Assembly (NCBI GenBank): GCA_011523545.1
Contig: WTGN01000085.1
Coordinates: 1-63,197, forward strand
Origin: Chloroflexota bacterium
GTDB taxonomy: Bacteria; Chloroflexota; Anaerolineae; Aggregatilineales; Phototrophicaceae
Length of the DNA: 63,197 nt
Reading direction: 5' to 3'
In this document: piece by piece, positions 10,610 to 19,781 of the stretch
Position numbering within the stretch: the first letter of the stretch is position 1
Layout: every line of letters starts with the position of its first letter
Notes under the pieces: model-generated
Told to the model about the DNA's origin: nothing
The model's database searches: none
What the model saw: only the letters and a program-made list of their open reading frames with translations
Translations under genes and position numbers: made by a program

Positions 10610-10684
10610 TTGTAGGGGCGTTTCACTGAAAGGCCCATTTGTTGTTAGCAGAAGAGCGGGCGTCTCAGCGAGACGCCCCTACAA
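10610..10684. repeat. Palindromic GTAGGGGCG intergenic element
   Basis: Terminal inverted arms TTGTAGGGGCG (10610-10620) and CGCCCCTACAA (10674-10684) match over 11 bases. An inner perfect 9-base stem GGGCGTCTC/GAGACGCCC (10658-10666 and 10670-10678, loop AGC) lies near the right end. Same family as copies at 46014, 53835 and 56205. There is no T-tract after it, so it is not a standard terminator. Confidence 0.7.
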
Positions 10685-10793
10685 TGTACATCAGTTGTTG
10701 GAGACGCTTCGGCGTCCTCGGCGGTGAAATAGCTCAAGCGGCCTTCGCGAATGCGCATACAGCCACGATGTTTGCCATTCCCTGCCGTCCGCT

Positions 10794-10821
10794 TTGCCCC
10801 ATTTCCGAGAATGAATACAAT
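10794..10821 (+). promoter_or_regulatory. Candidate sigma-70-type promoter of the L,D-transpeptidase gene
   Basis: TTGCCC at 10794-10799 and TACAAT at 10816-10821 are separated by 16 bases, giving a predicted start near 10828 and a short leader before the ATG at 10862. Confidence 0.45.
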
Positions 10822-10861
10822 AAGTGTTGAGCGATGGGTCGGCTGTGCAGGATAAACTTCG

Positions 10862-12610
10862 ATGAATCAAGGAATGGGCAAACCCGCGAGACGAAAAGCC
10901 AAGCGCGCCCGTGAGCGCAATCTGGCGCGGCAGCAGCGGCGCCTGGCCATGATGGAAGGCAAACTGACGGCGGGCAGCGAGCACGCCTTCTTGAGCCGGT
11001 ACTTTCCGTCGTATAACGAAGACAAGTTCAGCCATCGCGCTTTGGCCTGGCTCTTCTCAAGCCGGTCGCCGGTGGCCAAGTTGACGGCGCTCGCCGCTAT
11101 CACGGTTTCCATCTTTTTCGTTTCGAATTTTCTGATGGCCGGGCGGATTTTTCCCAATGTCTACGCTATGGGCGTTCCGGTCGGCGAGATGACCCCGGAA
11201 GAAGCGGAAACAGCGATACGCCAGCGCTGGGAGTTTGATCTCTTCATAGACATTACTGTCGATGGTGAAACAGTCAAGCAGGCGCAGCCTAGCGAGCTCG
11301 GGCTGTCGGTCGATTATACCGCGATGGTTGAGGGCGCCAAAGCGGCCGGGCTAGCCGGCATCCCGCTGGGCATTAATATCGAGCCTCGGCTGACCGTGTC
11401 GCACAGCAAGGCGCAATCCCTGCTGCTTGATCTGACGGAAGCGGTCTATGTTCAGCAGTATGAGGCAGGCTATAAATGGTCAGGCGGCCGCTTGATCACC
11501 GTGCCCGGCCGGCGCGGGCGGCACCTGGACATCACCGAGAGCTTGCGCCTGCTGAAAAGAGACGCCGGCGCCATTGTCGGCTACAAGCGGTTTGAGTTGC
11601 CGACCATCCCGTTGAATCCCACGGTGATGGATGGTTCGCCATTTCTTGATCAAGCCATAGTATTCTTGCAGGATGGCTTGCAGGTTCGCGGATACGACCC
11701 CTTTAAGGATGAATTGCTGGAATTCGCCGTCGATCAGATGACGGCGGCCGAGTGGCTGACAGCCGGGGAAAACGGCCTGGCCGTGCGCCAAAGCGCCTTT
11801 CGCGAATTCGTCGACAACGCGAACTTGACGCTGCTCAATGACGGACGTTATATCGATGAACTGCTGGCGATCGGCAAGTTGCAGGAAGCGCTCAACACCG
11901 GGGCGCCGGATGTGGTTTTGCGGCTCAATTACCTGCCCGAGCCCTATTCGGTGGTGCGGCAAGATACGGGATTCCGCATCGGGCGCAAGGAGGGCATCCC
12001 CTACGAGTTGATACGCGATGCCAACCCGACCGTGAATTGGAGCGCGTTGGTCGTTGGGCAGGAGATTCAGATACCATCGCGCGATGCCTTGCTGCCGCAA
12101 GATCCGGTGCCGAACAAGCGCATCATCGTCGACCTGCAATCGCAATGGCTTGTCGCCTTCGAAAACCGGCAAGTGCGCTTCAGCTGGGGCGTCTCATCCG
12201 GCCGCGAGACGGCGCCAACCTACCCCGGCATCTTCCAGATCCTGACGCACAATCCCAAATCATTCGGCAGCAGCTACGCCTTGTGCAGTGACCTGGGCAC
12301 AAACTGCAATCAATGGGAGATGTTCTGGTTCATGGGCATTTACGAGGTCGTGCCTGGCTTGATGAATGGCTTTCATGGCGCCGTCAAATTGCCGAACGGC
12401 AACCTTCTCGGTGGCGGCTATACCTATGAACCGACAACCTTCGGCTGCATCATGTCGCTGAACAGCCGAGCGAAAGAGCTGTATGACTGGGCGGAAACGG
12501 GCACAGTCGTCGAGATCGTCTCCGAAGAGTTCGCGCCTGAAAGCGACCTGGGGCAGTTGGCGCTGGAATACATCACCACGATAGACACCAACTACCGCCC
12601 CGTCGAATGA
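10862..12610 (+). CDS. LysM and L,D-transpeptidase (YkuD) domain protein
   Basis: A 582-residue envelope protein. An Arg/Lys-rich cytoplasmic N-terminus is followed by one membrane span (about residues 78-98), two YkuD-associated putative peptidoglycan-binding modules (about 105-340), a LysM motif (about 362-406: YSVVRQDTGF to VGQEIQIPS) and the catalytic YkuD domain (about 418-560). The catalytic signature H-G ... T-F-G-C-I is present, with the nucleophile Cys at about residue 529. Such enzymes make 3-3 peptidoglycan crosslinks or attach proteins to the wall. The classic S-H-G-C is T-F-G-C here, a modest variation. It appears monocistronic, with a composite repeat immediately downstream. Confidence 0.85.
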   Translation: MNQGMGKPARRKAKRARERNLARQQRRLAMMEGKLTAGSEHAFLSRYFPSYNEDKFSHRALAWLFSSRSPVAKLTALAAITVSIFFVSNFLMAGRIFPNVYAMGVPVGEMTPEEAETAIRQRWEFDLFIDITVDGETVKQAQPSELGLSVDYTAMVEGAKAAGLAGIPLGINIEPRLTVSHSKAQSLLLDLTEAVYVQQYEAGYKWSGGRLITVPGRRGRHLDITESLRLLKRDAGAIVGYKRFELPTIPLNPTVMDGSPFLDQAIVFLQDGLQVRGYDPFKDELLEFAVDQMTAAEWLTAGENGLAVRQSAFREFVDNANLTLLNDGRYIDELLAIGKLQEALNTGAPDVVLRLNYLPEPYSVVRQDTGFRIGRKEGIPYELIRDANPTVNWSALVVGQEIQIPSRDALLPQDPVPNKRIIVDLQSQWLVAFENRQVRFSWGVSSGRETAPTYPGIFQILTHNPKSFGSSYALCSDLGTNCNQWEMFWFMGIYEVVPGLMNGFHGAVKLPNGNLLGGGYTYEPTTFGCIMSLNSRAKELYDWAETGTVVEIVSEEFAPESDLGQLALEYITTIDTNYRPVE

Positions 12611-12626
12611 CGGCGGACGCCGGTCT

Positions 12627-12800
12627 ACCCCCCTCAATCCCCCCATAGCAATGGGGGGAAGCTGTCTCGCATTGAATCAACCTGGCATGGCTGGCAAATC
12701 ACATAGAGTTCGGGCGATCTTGGCTCCCCTTCCCTAGCTCGTCGGATGCCCGCTATAGAGATGGCGGGAGGGGGCCGGGGGGTGGGGTTTGCTGACCGCC
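12627..12800. repeat. Composite palindromic element, copy 1 (about 174 bp)
   Basis: Left module ACCCCCCTCA-TCCCCCCATAGCAATGGGGGG contains the palindrome CCCCCCAT-AGCA-ATGGGGGG. Right module contains CCCGCTAT-AGAG-ATGGCGGG followed by a G-rich tail and TTTGCTG. A centre of about 62 bases separates them. Copy 2 at 38893-39067 has both modules in the same order and almost the same length (175 bp), but the centre is not obviously conserved. Confidence 0.75.
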
Positions 12801-12872
12801 CAAGTGGGCATTTTGCGCCTGCGCCGCCTCAGGTAAAATCCGAAGTTATGCTTTCAGACAGTGAGGCGGTTT

Positions 12873-14750
12873 ATGAGCAATCCTTTTGGCACATGGAACA
12901 GTCCAATCAGCGCTGCATCAATCGCCAGCGGCGTCAGCCTGCGCGATGTGCAATGGAACCGCAGCGGGGATACCCTCGTCTGGTGGGAGAATCGCGGCAA
13001 GGCCGGCGTTCTGCAAGCGCAGTCCGGCATGCAGGCGCCGCGTGATCTGACGGATTCGACGCTGAATGTGGCCGGGCGCGTCGGTTATGGCGGCGCCGCC
13101 TTTACGCTGGGCGCGGGCAAAGCCTTCTTCGTCGCCAATGGCAGGCTCTACAGTCAAGCGCTGGCCGGCGGCCTTCCCCGTCCCATTACGCCGACGTTCG
13201 GCAGCTATGCCGCGCCTGCTGTTTCGCCCGATGGCGATTGGCTGGTCTTCGTTCACAGCTACGAACACGTCGATGGACTCGCGATCGTGGACGCGGAAGG
13301 CGAAGATTTTCCGCGCAAACTGGCCTACGGAACCGACTTCGTCATGCAGCCGACCTGGCACCCGGCCGGGGAGCATATTGCCTTCATCGCCTGGAATCAT
13401 CCGCAGATGCCCTGGAACGGCAGCGAACTGCGACTGCTCTCGTTGGCGAAAGACGGCAGCGGGGCGCCCGCCGCCGGCGATATTGTGACGCTGGCGGGCG
13501 ATCGCGATACGGCTATCTTCCAGCCGGAGTTCTCGCCGGACGGGCGCTTCCTGGCTTACGTCAGCGATGCCAGCGGCTGGGGGCAAATCTGCCTCTACGA
13601 TCTTGTGGAAAAGGAACACATCCAGCTTACCGGTGATGAGGCTGAGCACGGGACGCCGGCTTGGGCGCAGGGGCTGCGCACTTATGGCTGGACGGCTGAC
13701 AGCCGCTCGCTCGTCTATCTTGAAAACAGCGTCGGCTTTTTCCGTCTCAAGCGCTATGACCTGGATTCCGCCACGACAGCAGCGCTCCCTGGCCTGGACG
13801 ACTACACGCAGATGGAGCAGATTTCCGTCGCGGGAAAGGGCGATTCTGTCGCCATGATCGCGTCTTCAGCTTTGACGCCGCCGCGTGTGATATCGCTGGA
13901 TGCGACGGGAAGCCTGACGATTCATCGGCGAGCGGCCGGCGAGAATCTGCGCGACGATCAGCTTTCGGTCGGCCGGGCGATCAGCTGGCAAGGCGACGAT
14001 GGCGGCGATGTGCACGGGCTGTATTATCCTCCCGTGCTGCAGGAGGACATGCCGCCGGGCGCGCCGCCGCTCATTGTCAACGTGCATGGCGGGCCCACCT
14101 CGCAGCGCAGTGCCGGTTATTACAGCGAGGCCCAGTTCTTCACCACGCGCGGGTACGCCGTGTTGCTGGTGAACCACCGCGGCAGCACGGGCTACGGCAA
14201 AGCCTATATGAATATGCACCGCGGCAATTGGGGCGTATACGATGTGATTGACTCGACGGCCGGCGTGAAGCATCTGGCGAGCCAAGGCCTGGCCGATGAG
14301 AGCAAGGCGGTGATCATGGGCGGCAGCGCCGGCGGCTTCACCGTCCTGCAATCGCTGGTCGATTTTCCCGGCTTTTACCGCGCGGGCGTCTGCTCTTATG
14401 GCGTCTCGAACCAATTCGGCTTGCTGATGGACACGCATAAATTCGAAGAACGCTATACCTTCTGGCTGCTGGGCGAGCTGCCGGAGGCGGCCGCGCTATA
14501 TCGCCAACGCTCGCCGGTTTTTCATGCCGACAAGATCGTCGACCCGATCATCGTTTTTCAGGGCACAGAAGACGTCGTCGTGCCGCAAGATCAATCGGAG
14601 GGGATCGTCGCCTCGTTGAAGCGCCGCGGCATCCCGCACGAATATCATCTCTTTGAAGGGGAGGGGCATGGCTGGCGGAAGCCTGCAACGATCGAAACCT
14701 ACTATCAGGCGATTGACCGGTTCTTGCTCCAGCATGTCATTTACGCCTGA
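12873..14750 (+). CDS. S9 family peptidase (acyl-aminoacyl peptidase/prolyl oligopeptidase type)
   Basis: A cytoplasmic serine peptidase of about 625 residues. The N-terminal part (about 20-370) is a WD40/TolB-like beta-propeller with repeated S-P-D-G motifs (VSPDGDWL, FSPDGRFL). The C-terminal alpha/beta-hydrolase domain has VHGGPTSQ, the nucleophile elbow G-G-S-A-G-G, an acid Asp in FQGTEDVVVP and the His in GEGHGW. ATG 12873 is preferred over GTG 12861 because GAGG at 12863-12866 is its ribosome site. The family trims short peptides from the N-terminus. A dispersed repeat lies just upstream. Confidence 0.88.
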   Translation: MSNPFGTWNSPISAASIASGVSLRDVQWNRSGDTLVWWENRGKAGVLQAQSGMQAPRDLTDSTLNVAGRVGYGGAAFTLGAGKAFFVANGRLYSQALAGGLPRPITPTFGSYAAPAVSPDGDWLVFVHSYEHVDGLAIVDAEGEDFPRKLAYGTDFVMQPTWHPAGEHIAFIAWNHPQMPWNGSELRLLSLAKDGSGAPAAGDIVTLAGDRDTAIFQPEFSPDGRFLAYVSDASGWGQICLYDLVEKEHIQLTGDEAEHGTPAWAQGLRTYGWTADSRSLVYLENSVGFFRLKRYDLDSATTAALPGLDDYTQMEQISVAGKGDSVAMIASSALTPPRVISLDATGSLTIHRRAAGENLRDDQLSVGRAISWQGDDGGDVHGLYYPPVLQEDMPPGAPPLIVNVHGGPTSQRSAGYYSEAQFFTTRGYAVLLVNHRGSTGYGKAYMNMHRGNWGVYDVIDSTAGVKHLASQGLADESKAVIMGGSAGGFTVLQSLVDFPGFYRAGVCSYGVSNQFGLLMDTHKFEERYTFWLLGELPEAAALYRQRSPVFHADKIVDPIIVFQGTEDVVVPQDQSEGIVASLKRRGIPHEYHLFEGEGHGWRKPATIETYYQAIDRFLLQHVIYA

Positions 14751-14802
14751 TTGACGGGCAGGCGCGCCGCCCAAGCTCGCAACAGGGACGAAACAGCTGT
14801 CG

Positions 14803-15777
14803 ATGCTCTACAATATCGCTTTGCTCCTGATTGGCTTGATCTGCCTGTTCTATGGCGGAAACTGGCTGGTTCGCGGCGCGTCAAACCTGGCGCTGTCCTT
14901 CGGCGTCTCCGTTCTCATCATCTCGCTCACACTGGTCGCCATCGGCACATCCATGCCCGAGCTGCTCGTCAGCGTGCAGGCGGCGCTGGTTGGCAAAAGC
15001 GACCTGGCAATCGGCAATGTGATTGGGTCCAACATTGCAAACATCGGTCTCATTCTGGGCGCGACCGGCTTGATCACGCCGCTGCGGGTGAAGGCGACCT
15101 TGCTGCGGCGCGAGATTCCCATCATGATTTTCTTCACCGCCGTCGCCATCGTCCTCAGTTTGGACGGCAGCATAAGTCGCGTAGACGGGGCGCTGCTCCT
15201 GCTTTCTTTTGTCGGCTTTAACGCTTTATTCTTTCGCCTGGCGAAACAAGAGCAGGCGGAGCGAGAGCGGCTGCTGGCCGACGTTGATGAGCCAGCGCGC
15301 GACGACCTCGAACGCAAACGAGAATTCATGCTGCTGCTGCTGGGCATCGGGGCGCTTGTGCTCGGCTCGCGCCTGATGGTGGAGGGCGCTGTCAATCTGG
15401 CGCGCCTCCTCGGCATCAGCGAGTTGGTGATCGCCGTCACCTTGGTGGCCTTCGGCACATCGCTGCCCGAGCTGGCGGCGTCGCTTTCGGCCGCTTATCA
15501 CCGCCAGACGGACCTGGCCATCGGCAATGTCGTCGGCTCGAACATCGCCAATCTCCTGCTGATCCTGGGAATGACTGCCTTGCTGCGCCCGATAGTGGTC
15601 CGCCGCGAACAGCTGCAACTCGAATTCCTGGTGATGATCGCCTTCGCCCTCCTGCTATTTCCCTTCCTCCGCCATCAGCGCTTGGGCCGCCCGCAGTCGG
15701 CGCTGCTCCTGGGCGCCTATGCGGCCTTTATCATCTACAGCGTTGCGGCCGGCGGCCTTGCGGCGTTTCCAGGCTGA
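14803..15777 (+). CDS. CaCA-family calcium/cation antiporter
   Basis: A 324-residue membrane exchanger with the two inverted alpha-repeats typical of the family. Repeat 1 has LVAIGTSMPELLVS and IGNVIGSNIANIGLILG (about residues 45-85). Repeat 2 has LVAFGTSLPELAAS and IGNVVGSNIANLLLILG (about 212-255). The Glu of each SMPE/SLPE binds the cation. Around ten hydrophobic segments are present, with a charged cytoplasmic loop at about 147-175. It most likely exports Ca2+ (or another cation) in exchange for Na+ or H+. It follows the S9 peptidase by about 50 bases on the same strand. Confidence 0.92.
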   Translation: MLYNIALLLIGLICLFYGGNWLVRGASNLALSFGVSVLIISLTLVAIGTSMPELLVSVQAALVGKSDLAIGNVIGSNIANIGLILGATGLITPLRVKATLLRREIPIMIFFTAVAIVLSLDGSISRVDGALLLLSFVGFNALFFRLAKQEQAERERLLADVDEPARDDLERKREFMLLLLGIGALVLGSRLMVEGAVNLARLLGISELVIAVTLVAFGTSLPELAASLSAAYHRQTDLAIGNVVGSNIANLLLILGMTALLRPIVVRREQLQLEFLVMIAFALLLFPFLRHQRLGRPQSALLLGAYAAFIIYSVAAGGLAAFPG

Positions 15778-15843
15778 GCTGATGCGCCTCGCTGTCTTGT
15801 TCGTCCTGTGGCATCATTACTGCGGAGACCGGAAGGCGCGCTT

Positions 15844-16869
15844 ATGAACCTCCTCCCGCCTGTCGAGCAATTCACCAGCAGCAGCGGCGTCGACATATAC
15901 CGCCTGCCGATGGTCCTTTTCCCGAACAATTTCACCGGCCACGCTTTCCTGCTGGAAGGCGCGGGCCCGCTCACGCTCGTCGATACCGGGTCCGGCATTG
16001 GGCGCAGCAATGATGACTTGCTGGATGGCTTTCGTCAGATCCAGCAGCGCTTTGGCAGGGCATTCACCCTGGCGGATATTGAGCGCGTCATCATCACGCA
16101 CGGGCATATCGACCATTTTGGCGGGTTAGCCTTTGTCAAGAGCCATACAAATGCCGAAGTCGGCATACACGAGTTGGACCGGCGCGTGCTGACGAATTAT
16201 GAAGAGCGCGTGATTGTGGCGACGAAGGCGCTCGGCATTTACTTTGAGCGCGCGGGAATCAGTCCGGCGCTGCGCGAGACGCTCTTCGAGATGTATGGCT
16301 TCGCCAAGAAACACGTGACATCCATCGACGTCGATTTCAGCCTCGAAGACGAAGGCATCATTGATGGCATGGAATTCATCCATACGCCGGGCCACTGCCC
16401 GGGCCAGGTCTGCATTCGTCTCGGCGATGTGCTTCTCAGCGCCGACCATGTGCTCTCGCAGACGACGCCGCATCAATCGCCGGAGAGCATCACGCATTAT
16501 ATGGGCCTGGATCATTATGCCGATTCATTGCGCAAGCTGCTGCGCTATGAAGGGATTCGCCTCGCGCTGGGTGGCCACGAGGATACAATCCACGATCTCT
16601 ACGGGCGCATCCAGGCGATTCGGGCGAGCCACAATCGAAAGCTGGACCGGATTCGGCTGATCATGCGCGATAATGGCGCGCCGATGACCATCAGCCAGAT
16701 ATCGAAGGCGATGTATCCGGATGTCGAGGGCTATCATATCTTGCTGGCAATCGAGGAAGCGGGCGCCCATATCGAATACTTGTATCAGCATGGCCACTTG
16801 ACCATCGCCAACCTGAAAGAATTCGAAGCGGCGCCCAACCCGGCGATCCTATATGAATTGCACGATTGA
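15844..16869 (+). CDS. MBL-fold metallo-hydrolase with C-terminal helical domain
   Basis: A 341-residue metallo-beta-lactamase fold enzyme. Metal ligands: THGHIDHFGG (H-x-H-x-D-H), the His of HTPGHCPG, the Asp of LLSADHVL and the His of GGHEDTI. About 80 residues after the MBL domain form a helical, winged-helix-like region, as in the LACTB2/hydroxyacylglutathione-hydrolase-like branch. ATG 15844 is preferred over GTG 15808 because GGAAGG lies close upstream. It may act on thioesters or nucleic acid, but the substrate is not predictable. Second MBL gene of the window; the two are not close paralogues. Confidence 0.82.
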   Translation: MNLLPPVEQFTSSSGVDIYRLPMVLFPNNFTGHAFLLEGAGPLTLVDTGSGIGRSNDDLLDGFRQIQQRFGRAFTLADIERVIITHGHIDHFGGLAFVKSHTNAEVGIHELDRRVLTNYEERVIVATKALGIYFERAGISPALRETLFEMYGFAKKHVTSIDVDFSLEDEGIIDGMEFIHTPGHCPGQVCIRLGDVLLSADHVLSQTTPHQSPESITHYMGLDHYADSLRKLLRYEGIRLALGGHEDTIHDLYGRIQAIRASHNRKLDRIRLIMRDNGAPMTISQISKAMYPDVEGYHILLAIEEAGAHIEYLYQHGHLTIANLKEFEAAPNPAILYELHD

Positions 16870-16917
16870 AGGCGGAAGCGGAACGAGCGCTCAAGTGATC
16901 GAATTTGTGGCTGACAG

Positions 16918-17430
16918 ATGACGAAACTGGCGAGGCGTTTGGGGTTTGCCCGCTACCAGGCCGATGAGCGCTACCAGGCCGCCCTGAGCGCCTGCGCCGC
17001 GCGCGACCTGAAGGCGGCCAAAATTGAGATCGATGCCTCAATTGAACTGCTTCCCAATCACGCCGAATACCACGCCGCCCGGGGTTATTTTCTCCTGGAA
17101 GCGAAAGATCCAAGGCCGGCCAAAGAAGCGTTCGAGCGAGCGCTTGCATTGAATTCCTTTGAAATGCTGGCGAATTACGGCCAGGGCCTGCTCGCTTATC
17201 GCAACAAGGATTGGACACTGGCCGCCGAATATTTCACCAATGCGCTCGCCGCGCAGCCGGAGCGTGCGGAAACGCAGTATTACCTGGCGATGATCTGTCA
17301 TCGGCTCGGCCGCAACGAGGACGCGCTAGAGTGGATGCAATCCGCTGCCGGGCTCTTCCTCAAAGCGGCCGACCGGCGCGAACGGCATTGTCATGCCTGG
17401 ATCAGAGAATTTGAGCGCCTCCTCGGATGA
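16918..17430 (+). CDS. TPR-repeat protein
   Basis: A 170-residue, fully helical protein with about three to four tetratricopeptide repeats (for example YHAARGYFLLEAKDPRPAKE, then the ANYGQGLLAYRNKDW unit and the TQYYLAMICHRLGRNEDA unit). It has no signal peptide or membrane span. TPRs mediate protein contacts, so it is probably an adaptor for an unknown partner. It follows the MBL gene by 48 bases. Confidence 0.7.
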   Translation: MTKLARRLGFARYQADERYQAALSACAARDLKAAKIEIDASIELLPNHAEYHAARGYFLLEAKDPRPAKEAFERALALNSFEMLANYGQGLLAYRNKDWTLAAEYFTNALAAQPERAETQYYLAMICHRLGRNEDALEWMQSAAGLFLKAADRRERHCHAWIREFERLLG

Positions 17431-17465
17431 GGGGGGCGAATGCAGAGCCGCTTGCCACCTTCTGT

Positions 17466-17494
17466 TTTTCAACTCCGTCAAGACAGGCTATAAT
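17466..17494 (+). promoter_or_regulatory. Sigma-70-type promoter of the GNAT gene
   Basis: A perfect TATAAT at 17489-17494 and TTTTCA at 17466-17471 are separated by 17 bases. The predicted start near 17501 gives a leader of about 32 bases and rules out the upstream TTG at 17494 as the gene start. Confidence 0.65.
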
Positions 17495-17532
17495 TGTTGC
17501 TGTTTGCGATACTCAGGTCAGAGGTCTTGACG

Positions 17533-18057
17533 ATGACCACATTTACAATTCGACCACTGGAACGCTCCGATCGCGAGTGGGTCGCCCATTTTCTCGACGA
17601 ACGCTGGGGCACGACGCAAATTGTGTCGCGTGGAAAAGCGGTGTACGGCCACCTGCTGCCGGGCTTCATGGCCGAGCGGCCCCTTGCCGACCCGGCGGAA
17701 GACCCGCCCGAAGACGAAGCGGCGGCGGAGAATGTCGGCTTGATCACCGTGCATATCGGTGTAAGCGAATGCGAGATCACCACGCTGGACAGTTTGGATG
17801 AATCGATTGGCGTGGGGACCGCGCTGGTGGAAGCGGTTGAGACTTGGGCGCGTGAGGCGGGTATCGAGCGCCTCTGGCTGGTCACCACGAACGACAATCT
17901 GGAAGCGCTGAAATTCTGGCAAAAGCGCGGTTATGAACTGGTCTCGGTGCACCGCAACGCCATCGCCGACGCCCGGCGCATCAAACCGCAAATCCCGATC
18001 ACCGGGCTCAACGGCATTACCATACGCGACGAAATCGAGCTGGAGAAAATCGTCTAG
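17533..18057 (+). CDS. GNAT family N-acetyltransferase
   Basis: A 174-residue acetyl-CoA-dependent transferase. The acetyl-CoA loop lies in the conserved segment from SIGVGTALVEAVETWA (motif A) to IERLWLVTTNDNLEALKFWQKRGYEL (motif B). A charged Pro/Glu-rich loop at about 50-68 is unusual but fits a surface insert. ATG 17533 has GAGG at 17521-17524. The substrate (amine, peptide or aminoglycoside) is not predictable. The gene is convergent with lspA, with five bases between the stops. Confidence 0.85.
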   Translation: MTTFTIRPLERSDREWVAHFLDERWGTTQIVSRGKAVYGHLLPGFMAERPLADPAEDPPEDEAAAENVGLITVHIGVSECEITTLDSLDESIGVGTALVEAVETWAREAGIERLWLVTTNDNLEALKFWQKRGYELVSVHRNAIADARRIKPQIPITGLNGITIRDEIELEKIV

Positions 18058-18062
18058 CGCGG

Positions 18063-18593
18063 TTACCGGTCGGCGCGCAATCCAGCTTTGCCGGGCATAT
18101 CGCTCGCATCCCGGCTTGCCGCCCCGCAGCGCTCACGCCAGAAGCTCGCCGCGATGATGAGCAGGACGCCCAATACAATCGCGTGGTCAGCCAGGTTGGA
18201 CACGTTTGAGATCAGGTTCGGAATCTGATAGTGGATGAAATCAATGACGTGGCCATGCTGAATACGATCGGCGATATTGCCGACCGCGCCGCCGATGACC
18301 AGGCCAGTGGCGACGGACTCCAGCCGCGCATCTGCCGCCACCGAGCGAAAATGCCAGAGCAGCCCGGCGATGATGAGCAGCGCGACGACCAGGAAGACAT
18401 CGCCCGCCATCGGCAGGATGCCGAATGCGGCGCCGGTGTTGCTGCTGCGCGTCAGTTGGAAGAATGGGGCGAGCGCTGGTATCGGCTGATAACTCTCGTA
18501 GGGCGCCAGATTCGAAATCACCCAGCTTTTGGCGGCTTGGTCAAGCAGCGCCGTCAAACCTAATGAGCATACCAGAATGATCCATTTTCGCAT
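18063..18593 (-). CDS. lspA: Lipoprotein signal peptidase (signal peptidase II)
   Basis: Membrane aspartyl protease that removes the signal peptide of diacylglyceryl-modified prolipoproteins. Four hydrophobic spans, the SNTGAAFG motif, and both catalytic segments GGAVGNIADR and NLADHAIV are present, giving the two catalytic Asp residues. ATG 18593 has GGAG about six bases upstream; an in-frame TTG at 18617 would add eight residues. The 176-residue length is normal. It works after Lgt (738-1820), which is encoded elsewhere in the window and not in the same operon. Confidence 0.95.
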   Translation of the reverse strand: MRKWIILVCSLGLTALLDQAAKSWVISNLAPYESYQPIPALAPFFQLTRSSNTGAAFGILPMAGDVFLVVALLIIAGLLWHFRSVAADARLESVATGLVIGGAVGNIADRIQHGHVIDFIHYQIPNLISNVSNLADHAIVLGVLLIIAASFWRERCGAASRDASDMPGKAGLRADR

Positions 18594-18725
18594 TTTGCGC
18601 TCCAGCCGAAACGGCAAACCGACCCATCACAAGTCTAGCAGATATCGCCGATTCAAGAATTCAAACAGTGAAATTGCTGCCGCCGGTCCGCAAAATGGTC
18701 ACGGTCTTCAAGCGAGGGCGCTTTG

Positions 18726-19757
18726 ATGGCCGGGGTCAAGCGCGAGACTAAAGCGGGGCAGGGGCGACTCTGGCATGAAATCGCCCAGCAGGCCCTGCGC
18801 AGTTGGGATTTGCCGCCGGGAGAATTGAGCTGGCTGCGGATGAACGGCAAGGCGGTTGTGAAAGCGCAAACCGCTGCCGGCGCCTTCGTGCTGCGCTTGT
18901 ATCCGCCGGGCAGCGTTAACCGGGCGGCGCTGAGATCCGAGCTGCGCTGGCTGTCCTTCATCCGCCGGCGGACGGATCTCCTGGCGCCCTTAGCTCTTGC
19001 AGCTGAAGTTAACGGGCATGAGCATCTATTCGTCGATGTCTCTCACGGGGCGCAAACGGTCATCGCCGTTGTCTTCCAGTTCATCGAGGGCGCCATTAAA
19101 TCCGCGCGCGACTTGACGCTGAACGATGTCTACGCCACCGGCGAGTACCTGGGCAAGCTGCACCAGGACGCGCAGTTCGAGCCGCCGCCGGATTTTCTGC
19201 GACCGCGATTGGACTGGGAAGGCCTGTTTGGGGACAGCTCGCCTTATGCCTCGCCCGGCGAGACCGATTCCTTGAGCGCTGAGCAGCGCGCGATCTTCGC
19301 CGATGTCGCCGAGCACATGCGCGGGCCGCTGTCGGCATTGGCCGCCAAACCCGAGGCGATGGGCTTGATTCATGCCGATCTGCTGGCGAAAAACATCATC
19401 TTCCGCGACGCTGCGCCCGCCGCGCTGGATTTCGAATTTTGCGGTCATGGATTTTTCCTATATGACCTGGCGCCGCTGCTATGGCAACTGAAGGGCGAGA
19501 GAGCGGCTGATTGTCTCGACCTTGAGGAGGCGCTGTGGCTGGGCTACCGGTCGGTTCGCCTTGTCGCCGAAAGCGAACGCGAATTGCTCGAAGCATTCAT
19601 AGCGGCCCGTCAATTGGCCTCTTGTCGCTGGCTGCTGGCCAACATGCAGAATGAGTCGCTGCGCAAAATTGCGCCGACCCTGATCGCCCAGCGCTGCGAC
19701 GAACTGAAAGCCTATCTAGACAGCGGCATCTTGCGCCGCAGCTCGCCGACGCTATGA
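18726..19757 (+). CDS. APH-type phosphotransferase (homoserine-kinase-II/Ser-Thr kinase-like)
   Basis: A 343-residue kinase of the aminoglycoside phosphotransferase fold. The Brenner-type catalytic loop HADLLAKN (His-x-Asp ... Asn) and the metal-binding ALDFEFCGHG segment (the usual DxD is D-F-E) are present. ATG 18726 is chosen because GAGGG at 18714-18718 precedes it. Similar proteins phosphorylate small alcohols, homoserine or choline, or act on proteins; the substrate cannot be told. The gene is followed closely by the MFS transporter at 19782, probably in one transcript. Confidence 0.8.
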   Translation: MAGVKRETKAGQGRLWHEIAQQALRSWDLPPGELSWLRMNGKAVVKAQTAAGAFVLRLYPPGSVNRAALRSELRWLSFIRRRTDLLAPLALAAEVNGHEHLFVDVSHGAQTVIAVVFQFIEGAIKSARDLTLNDVYATGEYLGKLHQDAQFEPPPDFLRPRLDWEGLFGDSSPYASPGETDSLSAEQRAIFADVAEHMRGPLSALAAKPEAMGLIHADLLAKNIIFRDAAPAALDFEFCGHGFFLYDLAPLLWQLKGERAADCLDLEEALWLGYRSVRLVAESERELLEAFIAARQLASCRWLLANMQNESLRKIAPTLIAQRCDELKAYLDSGILRRSSPTL

Positions 19758-19781
19758 ACCACATGATTGCACGCGCTTGAC

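Larger units (their letters stand above)
9926..10793. other. Long non-coding gap upstream of lon and the L,D-transpeptidase gene
   Basis: About 870 bases between divergently transcribed genes with no convincing gene. Open frames at 10197-10727 and 10232-10615 lack ribosome sites and have unnatural composition. The gap does hold an array of 11-base direct repeats (10412-10455), a long palindromic repeat (10610-10684), and a small AGCCGG/CCGGCT hairpin near 10033-10055. Confidence 0.6.

Noticed and set aside
10197..10727. 176- and 127-codon frames in the gap upstream of the L,D-transpeptidase gene
   Set aside because: No ribosome sites, low-complexity composition, and they cross the direct-repeat array and a palindromic repeat.
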